From Gammaproteobacteria bacterium (GTDB lineage: Bacteria > Pseudomonadota > Gammaproteobacteria > Steroidobacterales > Steroidobacteraceae): a stretch of DNA of 64,000 nucleotides. The first letter of the stretch is position 1. Each line of letters opens with the position of its first letter. The notes beneath the pieces are model-generated. The model searched no databases and was not told the origin of the DNA. It saw only the letters and a list, made by a program, of their open reading frames with translations. Shown piece after piece: positions 48,375 to 56,588 of this stretch. Location: positions 1 through 64,000 of the forward strand of contig JADJHU010000011.1 of the NCBI GenBank assembly GCA_016707425.1, in the 5' to 3' direction. A program made the translations under genes and the position numbers.

Positions 48375-49085
48375 TCAGCGGCCCCAGAGCGGCACGTGCG
48401 CGCGCTTGAACACGGGGATGAGCACCATGCCCGTGAGGAACCCTCCGACATGAGCGGCGAAGGCCACACCGCCCTGCGCTCCTTCGGTCGCCGCACGTCC
48501 GGCTGCGGCGTGACCGAGCACGAGTTGCATGAGGAACCACATGGCGAGCACGGCAACTGCAGGAAAGCGCCCGATCTGCACGACGAAGAAGCCGAGCGGC
48601 AGACCGATCAGCACGCGCGCGCGCGGGTAGAGCAGCACGTAGGCACCGAGCACGCCCGAAATCGCCCCGCTCGCACCCACCATCGGCACCGGGGATTGCG
48701 GATCCGCCAGTACCTGCGCAAAGACCGCCGCAGAACCGCACAGCAGATAGAAGACCACGAAGCGGCCATGCCCCATCGCGTCCTCGACGTTGTTGCCGAA
48801 GATCCAGAGGTAGAGCATGTTGCCGAGCAGGTGCAGCAGCCCCCCGTGCAGGAACATCGACGTGAAGATCGAGATCACCGGCGGTACGACGGCGAGTCCG
48901 GGGGACAGTTCCTCGCCACCGACGAGCACCGCCGGGATGGCTCCGAGCGCGTAGATGATGCGCTCGCCACCCTGTGGACCAGCCATCAGCTGCCAGAGGA
49001 AGACCGCGATGCAGATGCCGATCAGCGCGATCGTGATGACCGGGCGAATGCTCGTCGGATTATCGTCATGAAGGGGAATGACCAT
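48375..49085 (-). CDS. Rhomboid-family intramembrane serine protease
   Basis: A 236-residue membrane protein with six or seven helices. The catalytic serine lies in GASGAISGVLGAY and the histidine in HVGGFLTG; the family HGGLLHLLGNMLYLWIFG stretch, including the conserved HxxxN, is also present. It cuts membrane helices of unknown targets. ATG 49085 fits the family; upstream in-frame codons do not. Confidence 0.9.
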   Translation of the reverse strand: MVIPLHDDNPTSIRPVITIALIGICIAVFLWQLMAGPQGGERIIYALGAIPAVLVGGEELSPGLAVVPPVISIFTSMFLHGGLLHLLGNMLYLWIFGNNVEDAMGHGRFVVFYLLCGSAAVFAQVLADPQSPVPMVGASGAISGVLGAYVLLYPRARVLIGLPLGFFVVQIGRFPAVAVLAMWFLMQLVLGHAAAGRAATEGAQGGVAFAAHVGGFLTGMVLIPVFKRAHVPLWGR

Positions 49086-49116
49086 GAGGTGACGCTGCGC
49101 CCGGGAAGGCGACTCG

Positions 49117-50316
49117 TCACGTGCGGGTCTTGGGAGCTGGCGCGGGTGCGGGTGCCTCAGGCTCGGTATCGGAGAGCATTTCGCGGAAGGTCTGCTCGTC
49201 GACCGGAAGATCGCTCTTGCCATCCCAGTTGGCACCCGCCGGTACGGTGTTCTGAACCCGGCGTGCGCCAGCCACCATCGTGTCGATGGTCACGCCCGCC
49301 TGCGAGACCGGCACCGGAATGCCACGCGGCTCGTGGGCGAGCCGTGAGATCACCTCCCAGTCCACCGATTCCTGGCGCCGGCGGAGTTCCTTCTGGATAC
49401 GCTCGGCGAGCGACTTCGAGAGAAGCTTCTGCTGCGCACGCTTCCAGTCGCGCGGATCATCCTCGAGCACGCCGTAGGCCTGCATGTACAGCTGGCCTTC
49501 GTGCCAGCCAAAGACGAAAGGCTGGTTGACGACGCGTACGGCAGTGCCGAGCGGAACGGTCTCGAACAGCACGGCGATGTCTTCGGGATAGAGACGTATG
49601 CAGCCATGGCTCGAGCGCAACCCGACACCAGAGGGCTTGTTGGTGCCGTGGATCAGATAGCTCGGCCACCCGAGGTAGAAGGCGTACCGGCCAAGCGGGT
49701 TGTCAGGGCCGGCGCCGACGACGCCCGGCAGTTCCTCCCCGTTCTTGCGATGCTCGGCGATGATCGACACCGGCGGCCGCCAGACGGGATTGGCCTGCCG
49801 GCGCACGATCCTCGTGGTGCCCTGAGGCGTGGCCCAGCCGACCTTCCCGATACCAATGGGGTGGGTGTAGACAAGCTGCATCTCCCCCTGCCTGCGCGGC
49901 GGAAAGTAGTAGAGCCGCATCGCGGCCACGTTGATGACGACGCCCTCGTGCGGCGCATTGGGCAGGATGAAGCGCGTCGGTACGACAATCTCACGCCCCT
50001 CGCCCGGGAGCCAGGGATCGACGCCCGGGTTGGTACGCACGATCTCCTCGTAACCGACGTTGAAGCGGCGTGCAATGTCGGAAAGCGTGTCGTCCTTGCC
50101 GACGACCGTGCGCTGGAGCACGCCGACGACGTCTTCCTGCTCGGTGATCTCGAAGCGATGCGTCGGCACTGGCAGCGGATCTGCCGGCGGAGGCGGTGGA
50201 GGCGGCGGCGGGACCGGCTCCCGCGCCTGACCTCCCAGCAAGGAACAACCAGCAAGCGTAACGGCGGCGAGCGCTGCGGCAACGGGCCACAGCCGGCCAG
50301 GGCGGAGAGTGGTCAT
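49117..50316 (-). CDS. L,D-transpeptidase (YkuD) lipoprotein with LysM domain
   Basis: Peptidoglycan cross-linking or lipoprotein-attaching enzyme of 399 residues. Lipobox LAGC (Cys24) is followed by a run of prolines, a LysM domain (GKDDTLSDIARRFNVGYEEIVRTNP), and the YkuD domain with the conserved histidine of HGTNKP and the active-site cysteine in SSHGCIRL. The C-terminal 120 residues are a charged tail ending in Pro/Ala repeats. Similar in layout to E. coli ErfK/YbiS-type enzymes. Confidence 0.92.
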   Translation of the reverse strand: MTTLRPGRLWPVAAALAAVTLAGCSLLGGQAREPVPPPPPPPPPADPLPVPTHRFEITEQEDVVGVLQRTVVGKDDTLSDIARRFNVGYEEIVRTNPGVDPWLPGEGREIVVPTRFILPNAPHEGVVINVAAMRLYYFPPRRQGEMQLVYTHPIGIGKVGWATPQGTTRIVRRQANPVWRPPVSIIAEHRKNGEELPGVVGAGPDNPLGRYAFYLGWPSYLIHGTNKPSGVGLRSSHGCIRLYPEDIAVLFETVPLGTAVRVVNQPFVFGWHEGQLYMQAYGVLEDDPRDWKRAQQKLLSKSLAERIQKELRRRQESVDWEVISRLAHEPRGIPVPVSQAGVTIDTMVAGARRVQNTVPAGANWDGKSDLPVDEQTFREMLSDTEPEAPAPAPAPKTRT

Positions 50317-50366
50317 CAGCGGATTATGCCCATCGCGCGCCATGCCGCGCACCTGTAGGCGATTGG

Positions 50367-50867
50367 CTACAGGAGCAGCGGGCGGTTGGGCAGCTCGTCG
50401 GCAGCCTCGCCGGCGTGCGGGAAATGCCGCGCGAGGAGCGCTCCCGTTGCCCGGACGCCGGTCACCGCGCCCTCGCCGAACTGCCCCGCCCGGAACAGGG
50501 CCTCCATCTGCCGGCAGACGGCCACCCATTGCGCAGGAGGCACGTGCGCCGCGATGCCGCGGTCCGCGACGATCTCGACGCCGCAGTCTGCGGCCAGGAC
50601 GTAGAGCAGCACGCCGCTGTTTCCGGCCGTGTCCCAGATGCCGAGCTGGCCGAAGAGCTCGAGCGCCCGCTGCCGGGGCGTCTGGCCCGCGAGCAGGCGC
50701 GGGAGATCGAGCGAGCTCTCGATGACGAAACGAATCTCCCCCTCGTGATCCGCCTCCGCCGTGCGGATCGCCTCCTCGATCTCTGCGAGCACATCCGGCC
50801 CGAAACGCCGCCGTGTCCGCCATAGCGGCGTGCGGAGATGCCGGAAGATGCGGCCCGACCGACTCAT
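50367..50867 (-). CDS. Cytosolic TPM-domain protein
   Basis: A 166-residue protein with a TPM (DUF477) domain but no signal or membrane helix: IEEAIRTAEADHEGEIRFVIES, LFGQLGIWDTAGNSGVLLYVL and EIVADRGIAAHVP. TPM domains occur in thylakoid TLP18.3 phosphatase and in YgcG proteins; the role is unknown here. Its ATG overlaps the stop of the YgcG gene in TGATG, so the two are coupled. Confidence 0.82.
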   Translation of the reverse strand: MSRSGRIFRHLRTPLWRTRRRFGPDVLAEIEEAIRTAEADHEGEIRFVIESSLDLPRLLAGQTPRQRALELFGQLGIWDTAGNSGVLLYVLAADCGVEIVADRGIAAHVPPAQWVAVCRQMEALFRAGQFGEGAVTGVRATGALLARHFPHAGEAADELPNRPLLL

Positions 50868-51787
50868 CACCAGCGCCCCGACGCGCCGCCACCGCCAAAG
50901 CCGCCGCCACCACCGCCGAATCCTCCGCCTCCGAAGCCTCCCCCGCCGAAGCCCCCACCTCCCCAGCCCCCGCCGAATCCGCCGTAGCGTGAGTGGCTCG
51001 ACCAGTGGCGGTTGCCACCCGGTCCGCCGGCGACCATGAAGAGCAAAGTGATCAGCGCAGCCGCAATGGCCACACCTGCGAGCCCGGTCACCGCCCAGAC
51101 GAGCAGACCCGCTCCGCCACCCGCAAGCACCGAGCCAGATACACGGCCGAAAACGGCGCGCAGTACAGGCGCACCGATGAAGATCACGACCAGGAGAAAC
51201 GGGAGCTTATCGGCGAGACCGCCCCCCCGGTTCTGCGTGGCGGTGGCTGGTTCGGGGAGCGGCTCGCCGTCGATGACGGAAATCATCCGGTCGAGTCCGG
51301 CCCCGATACCGCCGTAGAAATCATTCTGGCGGAACAGCGGCAGGATGGCCTCGTCGATGATGCGATTCGACGTGGCATCGGTGAGCGCGCCCTCGAGGCC
51401 GCGGCCAACCTCGATGCGTACCCGTCGATCGTTCCTGGCCACCAGCAGGAGCGCGCCATCGTCGCTCGCCTTGCGGCCGAGCTTCCAGGCGTCGACCACA
51501 CGGAAGCTGTACTGCTCGATCGCTTCAGGTTCGGTCGTCGGCACGATGAGCACGGCGAGCTGTGCGCCCTTGCGCGTCTCGAAGGCGGCGAGCTTCTCCT
51601 CGAGCGCGGCACGCTGCGGAGCCGTGAGTGTGCCGGTGAGATCGGTCACACGTGCCTCGAGCGCCGGCACCGGCTGCAGCGCCTGTGCGCCGGCCCCTCC
51701 CGGCAGCACGGAGAGCAGGATGAGCAGAGCGCACCACGCGCGGATCACGGGCACCTCGCCTCGGGGGCGCGCGCCCCGGAACTTCAC
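50867..51787 (-). CDS. YgcG-family TPM-domain membrane protein
   Basis: A 306-residue exported protein. Signal peptide near LLILLSVLPGGAGA, TPM domain (VTDLTGTLTAPQRAALEEKL, GALLLVARNDRRVRIEVG), one or two membrane segments (LPFLLVVIFIGAPVL, LLVWAVTGLAGVAIAAALITLL) and a long Gly/Phe-rich tail (GGFGGG repeats, about 265-300). GTG 51787 overlaps the lemA stop by 4 bp. LemA-YgcG pairs are common in bacteria but the function is unresolved. Confidence 0.88.
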   Translation of the reverse strand: MKFRGARPRGEVPVIRAWCALLILLSVLPGGAGAQALQPVPALEARVTDLTGTLTAPQRAALEEKLAAFETRKGAQLAVLIVPTTEPEAIEQYSFRVVDAWKLGRKASDDGALLLVARNDRRVRIEVGRGLEGALTDATSNRIIDEAILPLFRQNDFYGGIGAGLDRMISVIDGEPLPEPATATQNRGGGLADKLPFLLVVIFIGAPVLRAVFGRVSGSVLAGGGAGLLVWAVTGLAGVAIAAALITLLFMVAGGPGGNRHWSSHSRYGGFGGGWGGGGFGGGGFGGGGFGGGGGGFGGGGASGRW

Positions 51788-52449
51788 TGCGGCGCCGGTG
51801 CGCCCGCCGGAGGCGGCGCTGGCGACGGGGGCGTCCCGCCACGCGTCGCCGTGTCGAAGTTCACCGCCGGCGGACGGGCCACGGCTGCCTCGTTCTCCAC
51901 CGTGAAGTTCGGCTTCACCTGGAATTTGAACAGCATGGCCGTGAGGTTCGTCGGGAAGGAGCGCACGGTGGTGTTGAACGTGCGCACCGCATCGATGTAG
52001 CGGTTCCGCGCCACGGTGATGCGGTTCTCGGTGCCCTCGAGCTGCGCCTGCAGATCACGGAAATTCTGGTCGGATTTCAGGTTCGGATAGTTCTCGGCGA
52101 CGACCAGCAGTCGCGAGAGTGCCTGCGTGAGCTCCCCCTGCGCGGCCTGGAACTTCTGCACCGCGGCAGGATCGCTGAGCATTTCGGGCGTCATCTGGAT
52201 CGAGGTCGCGCGGGCACGCGCTTCCGTCACCCCGACGAGCACGCGCTCTTCCTGCGCGGCGTAGCCCTTGACGGTGTTGACCAGGTTCGGTATCAGATCG
52301 GCCCGGCGCTGGTACTGGTTCACGACCTCTGACCAGGCTGCCTTCACGCCTTCATCCTGTTGCTGCAGCGTGTTGTAGCCACAGCCCGTCAGGCTCGCCA
52401 GGAGCCCGAGAACGCCCATTGCACCGAACAGCCGGACCGTCGCACGCAT
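51784..52449 (-). CDS. lemA: LemA-family lipoprotein
   Basis: A 221-residue envelope protein with lipobox LTGC and the family core GYNTLQQQDEGVKAAWSEVVNQYQRR-type helix, then DLIPNLVNTVKGYA and ENRITVARNRYIDAVRTFN. The tail after residue 190 is Pro/Ala-rich. GGAGG lies 8 bp before ATG 52449. First gene of lemA-ygcG-TPM. Confidence 0.92.
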   Translation of the reverse strand: MRATVRLFGAMGVLGLLASLTGCGYNTLQQQDEGVKAAWSEVVNQYQRRADLIPNLVNTVKGYAAQEERVLVGVTEARARATSIQMTPEMLSDPAAVQKFQAAQGELTQALSRLLVVAENYPNLKSDQNFRDLQAQLEGTENRITVARNRYIDAVRTFNTTVRSFPTNLTAMLFKFQVKPNFTVENEAAVARPPAVNFDTATRGGTPPSPAPPPAGAPAPQ

Positions 52450-52543
52450 GATCGCCCTCCATCGTCCCCGGTGCCGATTCTCACATGATCTGGAGCACCG
52501 GGAAACAGGGGACGGGGCTGCGCGGGTGGCCGGCGCCAGACAC

Positions 52544-52571
52544 AAAAAAACCCCGGGCGAAGAGCCCGGGG
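52544..52571 (-). terminator. Strong intrinsic terminator
   Basis: On the minus strand CCCCGGGC, loop, GCCCGGGG is followed by seven T. It ends the transcript of the small gene at 52621-52818 and shields lemA from read-through. Confidence 0.9.
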
Positions 52572-52578
52572 CTGGGAA

Positions 52579-52612
52579 GGCGGACTTACGATGAAGGCTG
52601 GTAAAGTCCGCC
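52579..52612 (-). repeat. Second hairpin between the small gene and its terminator
   Basis: GGCGGACTT and AAGTCCGCC form a 9-bp stem with a 16-base loop, 8 bp after the small gene stop. It may stabilise the mRNA end. Confidence 0.5.
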
Positions 52613-52620
52613 AGGGGATC

Positions 52621-52818
52621 TCAGTGCAACCGGGCCCAGTCGATGATCCTGATATCGGTTGAGTCCAGATCGAAACTCTGCGCCAGGAGCCGCCGTAGCT
52701 CCTTCGAGCCGCTGCCCTCGCTGAGCGGCTGGAGCAGCTCGACGATGCCGCTCCATTCGCTTGCCTGTTGCGCGGCCTCTGCTGCCGTCAGGAAGTGCGT
52801 GTAGTACTTCACGGCCAT
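52621..52818 (-). CDS. Small protein of unknown function (65 residues)
   Basis: Not recognised. MAVKYYTHFLTAAEAAQQAS begins a mostly helical, mildly acidic protein that ends IIDWARLH. No membrane segment or cysteine. Support for it being real is the strong terminator that follows and the lack of another gene in the 465-bp stretch between lemA and greB. No good ribosome binding site is seen before ATG 52818. It is divergent from greB. Confidence 0.5.
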   Translation of the reverse strand: MAVKYYTHFLTAAEAAQQASEWSGIVELLQPLSEGSGSKELRRLLAQSFDLDSTDIRIIDWARLH

Positions 52819-52914
52819 GGACTGAAGATTATTCGGCGCGCGGTCTCGCGACCGTGAGGCGGTGCACACAAAGCCACGGAGGCTCCCCGCCCCCGCTGAG
52901 AACTGGCGCAAGGA

Positions 52915-53415
52915 ATGGGCAGATCCCGCAGACACCTGACCCCAGGCTCGCAGTACATCACTCCGGATGGCGAGCGGCGCCTGCGCGCCGAGCTCGAGCA
53001 GCTCTGGCGCATCGAACGGCCGCAGGTGACGCGGGCCGTGGCCGAGGCCGCCGCCCAGGGCGATCGCTCCGAGAACGCCGAGTACACCTACGGCAAGCGT
53101 CGGCTGCGCGAGATCGACCGCCGTGTGCGCCATCTCCGCCGGCGCCTCGAGGGCATGGTGGTCGTCGATCGTCCCCCGGACGATCCCCGGCGGGTGTTCT
53201 TCGGCGCCTGGGTGACACTCGAGCGCGAAGACGGCACGCGATTGCGCTACCGCATCGTCGGGCCCGACGAGCTCGACGCCGGACCGGGCTACATCAGCAT
53301 GGATGCACCGCTCGGACGGGCGCTGTTGCGCCGCGCCCTCGACGAAGAGGTGACCGTCGAGCTGCCGAACGGGCCAGTGAGTTACGTGATCGTGGCGATC
53401 GAATATCCGGGCTGA
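52915..53415 (+). CDS. greB: Transcription elongation factor GreB
   Basis: Rescues backtracked RNA polymerase by stimulating transcript cleavage. The 166 residues show the N-terminal coiled coil with GDRSENAEYTYGKRRLREIDRR, whose acidic tip is required, and the C-terminal FKBP-like domain (VFFGAWVTLERED, SYVIVAIEY). The longer length and YGKRRLREID pattern suit GreB better than GreA. Confidence 0.92.
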   Translation: MGRSRRHLTPGSQYITPDGERRLRAELEQLWRIERPQVTRAVAEAAAQGDRSENAEYTYGKRRLREIDRRVRHLRRRLEGMVVVDRPPDDPRRVFFGAWVTLEREDGTRLRYRIVGPDELDAGPGYISMDAPLGRALLRRALDEEVTVELPNGPVSYVIVAIEYPG

Positions 53416-53425
53416 GCCTCGCCGC

Positions 53426-54847
53426 TCAGAACATGACCCGTACGTTCTTGAACTGCCAGGGATCGCTCTTGTCGATGTCTTCCGGGAAGAGCCTCTCGCG
53501 CTCGTGCAGCGGAGTCCACTCCGTGTACTCGCCGGTCAGCGCCCCCAGATACGGCGCACAGATCTCGAGATTGCGCCGGAAGTCGATCTCGTCCGGCTCG
53601 ACGAGGCCCCTGTTCGGATTCTCCATGGCCCAGATCATCCCCGAGAGGGCCGCGACCGTCACCTGCAGGCTGGTGGCGCTGTTGCAGGAAACGAGGCGTC
53701 GCGCCTCCTCGATCGACAGCTGCGAACCATACCAGTAGGCATTCTTCCGGTGTCCGGCAAGCAGCACACCGAGCTCGTCAGTACCGCTGACGATATCGTC
53801 CATCATGATTCGCTTGTGCTCCTGGAGCTGCCAGTTGCGGCCGCCGAATTCGTGCAGCGAGAGCACCGCGGCATCGCTCGGGTGATAGGCGTAGTGCACG
53901 GTGGGGCGATAGGCGACCTGGGTTCCCTCCCTGACCGTCAGGTAATCCGAGATCGAGATCGCCTCGCTGTGCGTGATGAGGAAGCCGTGGATGTGTCCGG
54001 CCCTCGGCGTCCAGGTGCGCACCCGCGTGGCTGCGCCCGGCTGCATGAGATAGATCGCCGACCCGCATCCGAAGTCATGGCGCTTGCCGTCGCGCGGGAA
54101 GTTGCGCTCGTGGGTGCCCCAGCCGAGCTCGGCAGGCTGGGCGCCCTCGCTCACGAAGCCGTCGACAGACCAGGTGTTCACGAACTCGTTGCGCTGCTTC
54201 GGGACGCGCGAAATCTGGGTGTCGCGCTCGGCGATGTGAACCGTCTTCACACCGAGACGGCGCGCGAGGTCGCCCCAGTCGCCGCGGTTCCGCGGGTTGC
54301 CCGCCTCGACACCCGTGTCGGCCGCAACATTCAGCAGCGCCTGCTTGAGGAAGTGCGACACGAGCCCCGGGTTTGCGCCATGGGTGATCACCGCCGTGGG
54401 CGTTCGCTCGTCCTTGCGCCGCAGTGCGAGCGCTTCCTCGCGCAGCGCGTAGTTCGTGCGCTTGCCCACGGGCAGGGTCGGGTCGGTGTACCCACCCGGC
54501 CAGGGCTCGACGCAGGTATCGAGATACATCGCGCCCCTCTCCCAGGCGAGCCTGATCAGCGCGATGCTCGAGACGTCCACCGACACGTTCAGCAGAAAAT
54601 CCCCGCGTCCCAGGAGCGGGTCGAGCACGCGCCGGTGGTTCTCCCGCGTCAGCGGCTCCCGGATGAAGCGCACGCCGAACTCCGCCGCCTCCTCGCGCCC
54701 GGCATCCTCGGCCGACACGATGGTGATCCGCTCAGGCGTGATGCCAATGTGCCGGAGAATGAGCGGCAGGACGCCTTGCCCGATGCTGCCGAAGCCGATG
54801 ATGACAATACGACCCGGAAAGTCGACGTAAACCTTGTGCTCGCTCAT
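53426..54847 (-). CDS. hss: Homospermidine synthase
   Basis: NAD-dependent enzyme making homospermidine from putrescine (or putrescine and spermidine). The 473 residues have a Rossmann motif at the start (IVIIGFGSIGQGVLP), YLDTCVEPWPGGY, THGANPGLVSHFLKQAL and TSLQVTVAALSGMIWAMENP. Length fits bacterial Hss and is longer than carboxyspermidine dehydrogenase. ATG 54847 follows AGAGGACC. speA about 1.7 kb away supplies agmatine, the precursor of putrescine. Confidence 0.9.
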   Translation of the reverse strand: MSEHKVYVDFPGRIVIIGFGSIGQGVLPLILRHIGITPERITIVSAEDAGREEAAEFGVRFIREPLTRENHRRVLDPLLGRGDFLLNVSVDVSSIALIRLAWERGAMYLDTCVEPWPGGYTDPTLPVGKRTNYALREEALALRRKDERTPTAVITHGANPGLVSHFLKQALLNVAADTGVEAGNPRNRGDWGDLARRLGVKTVHIAERDTQISRVPKQRNEFVNTWSVDGFVSEGAQPAELGWGTHERNFPRDGKRHDFGCGSAIYLMQPGAATRVRTWTPRAGHIHGFLITHSEAISISDYLTVREGTQVAYRPTVHYAYHPSDAAVLSLHEFGGRNWQLQEHKRIMMDDIVSGTDELGVLLAGHRKNAYWYGSQLSIEEARRLVSCNSATSLQVTVAALSGMIWAMENPNRGLVEPDEIDFRRNLEICAPYLGALTGEYTEWTPLHERERLFPEDIDKSDPWQFKNVRVMF

Positions 54848-54953
54848 GGTCCTCTCGTCCGCGGAAGCCGTTCCGCGCCGCTCGGCGGCACGGGACCGCG
54901 CAGGGTACCAACCACCGATGCGGGTGGCCAGCGCTGAGCAGCGCCGACAGGCG

Positions 54954-55625
54954 CTAGGCGGACGGTTCGCGCCAGTGCGGCGGATAGGTGCGCGCGTAGC
55001 CGGGCAGGGCCTCGACCCGCGCGAGCCAGCGACCGATCGCGGGGTAGTTCGCCTCGAGAGGCAGGAAGCGCGAGGCCAGATCGTGCGCCTCGGGCTTGCG
55101 CAGTGCATGAAGCAGGGTCTGGATGCCCGGAAAGATCACCATGTCGGCTGCCGAGAAGCTCTCGCCGACCACCCAGTCCGACTTCGCGAGCCGCGCCTCG
55201 ATGGAGCGCGCCTCGCGTCCAACGACGTGCATCGAACGCGCCAGCTCTTCTTCCTGGCCTGCATGCCGGTGCTCGAAAAAGGCGTGCACGATCTGCATGA
55301 CATCGGCTTCCGCGTAGTGCTCATACTCGCAGATGACGCGCATGATGACTCCGGCCTCTTCGGGCGTGCGGCCGAAGATCGGCAGCTCGGGGTACTTCTC
55401 ATCGAGGTAATAGAGCACGGCGAGAGACTCGAAGACGACGTAGTCGCCGTCCTTCAGGATCGGCACGCGCCCGCGGAAGTTCAGCGCCAGGATCTGCGGC
55501 GCCTGGTGCTCCTGTTTCGAGAACCGCAGATGATGACTCGTGTACGCGAGGCGCTTGTGCTCGAGCGCGAGCAGCACGCGCCACGAATATGGACTGCCGC
55601 TTCCCCAGTAGACGTCTATGGCCAT
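54954..55625 (-). CDS. Glutathione S-transferase family protein
   Basis: A 223-residue protein with an N-terminal thioredoxin-like domain (VYWGSGSPYSWRVLLALEHK, then GRVPILKDGDYVVFESLAVLYYLDEKYP) and an all-helical C-terminal domain. The SPYSW motif provides a likely catalytic Ser/Tyr, and VFESLAVLYYL the glutathione Glu-Ser pair. Substrate unknown. Divergent from the sulfurtransferase. Confidence 0.88.
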   Translation of the reverse strand: MAIDVYWGSGSPYSWRVLLALEHKRLAYTSHHLRFSKQEHQAPQILALNFRGRVPILKDGDYVVFESLAVLYYLDEKYPELPIFGRTPEEAGVIMRVICEYEHYAEADVMQIVHAFFEHRHAGQEEELARSMHVVGREARSIEARLAKSDWVVGESFSAADMVIFPGIQTLLHALRKPEAHDLASRFLPLEANYPAIGRWLARVEALPGYARTYPPHWREPSA

Positions 55626-55683
55626 TGCTTCGACCGTTGCCCGAACGATTGTAGCGGCAAGCTTCAGCGTCGAGAATCCGCTC

Positions 55684-56538
55684 ATGCACACCACGCTCAT
55701 CGACTGCCCGACCCTCTCAGCGATGCTCGGCACTGCCGACCTCGTGATCGTCGACTGCCGCTTCGACCTCACGCGCCCCGAATGGGGCGGGCAGGCGTTC
55801 CGCGACGGCCACATCCCGGGTGCGGGCTACGCGCACCTCGATCGCGATCTCTCGGGTGCAGTCACCACGGCAACCGGTCGCCACCCCCTGCCCGATCCCG
55901 ATGTGCTGGCAGAGCACTTCGCATGCCGGGGCATCGACGGGCGGGTGCAGGTCGTCGCCTATGACCAGGGCAGCGGTGCCTGCGCTGCGCGGCTCTGGTG
56001 GTTGTTGCGCTGGCTGGGGCACGCCGGCACCGCCGTGCTCGACGGTGGCTTCGAAGCCTGGTGCCACGCCGGCCTGCCGATGCGCACAGGCGCCGCCGGG
56101 TCACGCGCACCCCGCGCCTTCCAGCGCCACCTCCCGATCGACGCTGCACCGGTCTCGACGGCAGAGATCGTGGACGGCCTGAGGGACAGGACACTGCGAC
56201 TGATCGACGCACGTGGCGCCGACCGCTTCGCAGGACAGAATGAGGTCATCGACCCCGTGGCCGGTCACGTGCCCGGCGCGGTGAATCACCCCTTCGCCGA
56301 CAATCTCGGTCCCGACGGGCGCTTCCTGCAGGCAGCGGAGCTGCGCGCACGCTGGCTCCGTACGCTTGGCGGACACTCGCCTGCAGATGCCGTCTCGATG
56401 TGCGGCTCAGGCGTCACCGCATGCCACAATCTGTTCGCCCTCGAACTCGCCGGCCTCACCGGTGCACGCCTCTATCCCGGCTCGTGGAGCGAGTGGATCC
56501 GCGACTCCGGGCGCCCCGTCGCAACCGGCTCCGGTTGA
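55684..56538 (+). CDS. Two-domain sulfurtransferase (rhodanese/SseA type)
   Basis: Moves sulfur from thiosulfate or 3-mercaptopyruvate to an acceptor. The 284 residues hold two rhodanese domains; the C-terminal one has the active loop CGSGVTAC with Cys240. The CGSGVT loop is found in 3-mercaptopyruvate sulfurtransferases (SseA); thiosulfate sulfurtransferase is the alternative. ATG 55684 is chosen by family length. Confidence 0.88.
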   Translation: MHTTLIDCPTLSAMLGTADLVIVDCRFDLTRPEWGGQAFRDGHIPGAGYAHLDRDLSGAVTTATGRHPLPDPDVLAEHFACRGIDGRVQVVAYDQGSGACAARLWWLLRWLGHAGTAVLDGGFEAWCHAGLPMRTGAAGSRAPRAFQRHLPIDAAPVSTAEIVDGLRDRTLRLIDARGADRFAGQNEVIDPVAGHVPGAVNHPFADNLGPDGRFLQAAELRARWLRTLGGHSPADAVSMCGSGVTACHNLFALELAGLTGARLYPGSWSEWIRDSGRPVATGSG

Positions 56539-56588
56539 CGCGGGTTTTTGCTATCGTGCGCGCCTGACTGGCAGGCACCCGGACTCGC

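Noticed and set aside
50880..50990. Short repeats resembling a CRISPR or tandem repeat array
   Set aside because: They are codons of the Gly/Phe-rich tail of the YgcG protein.
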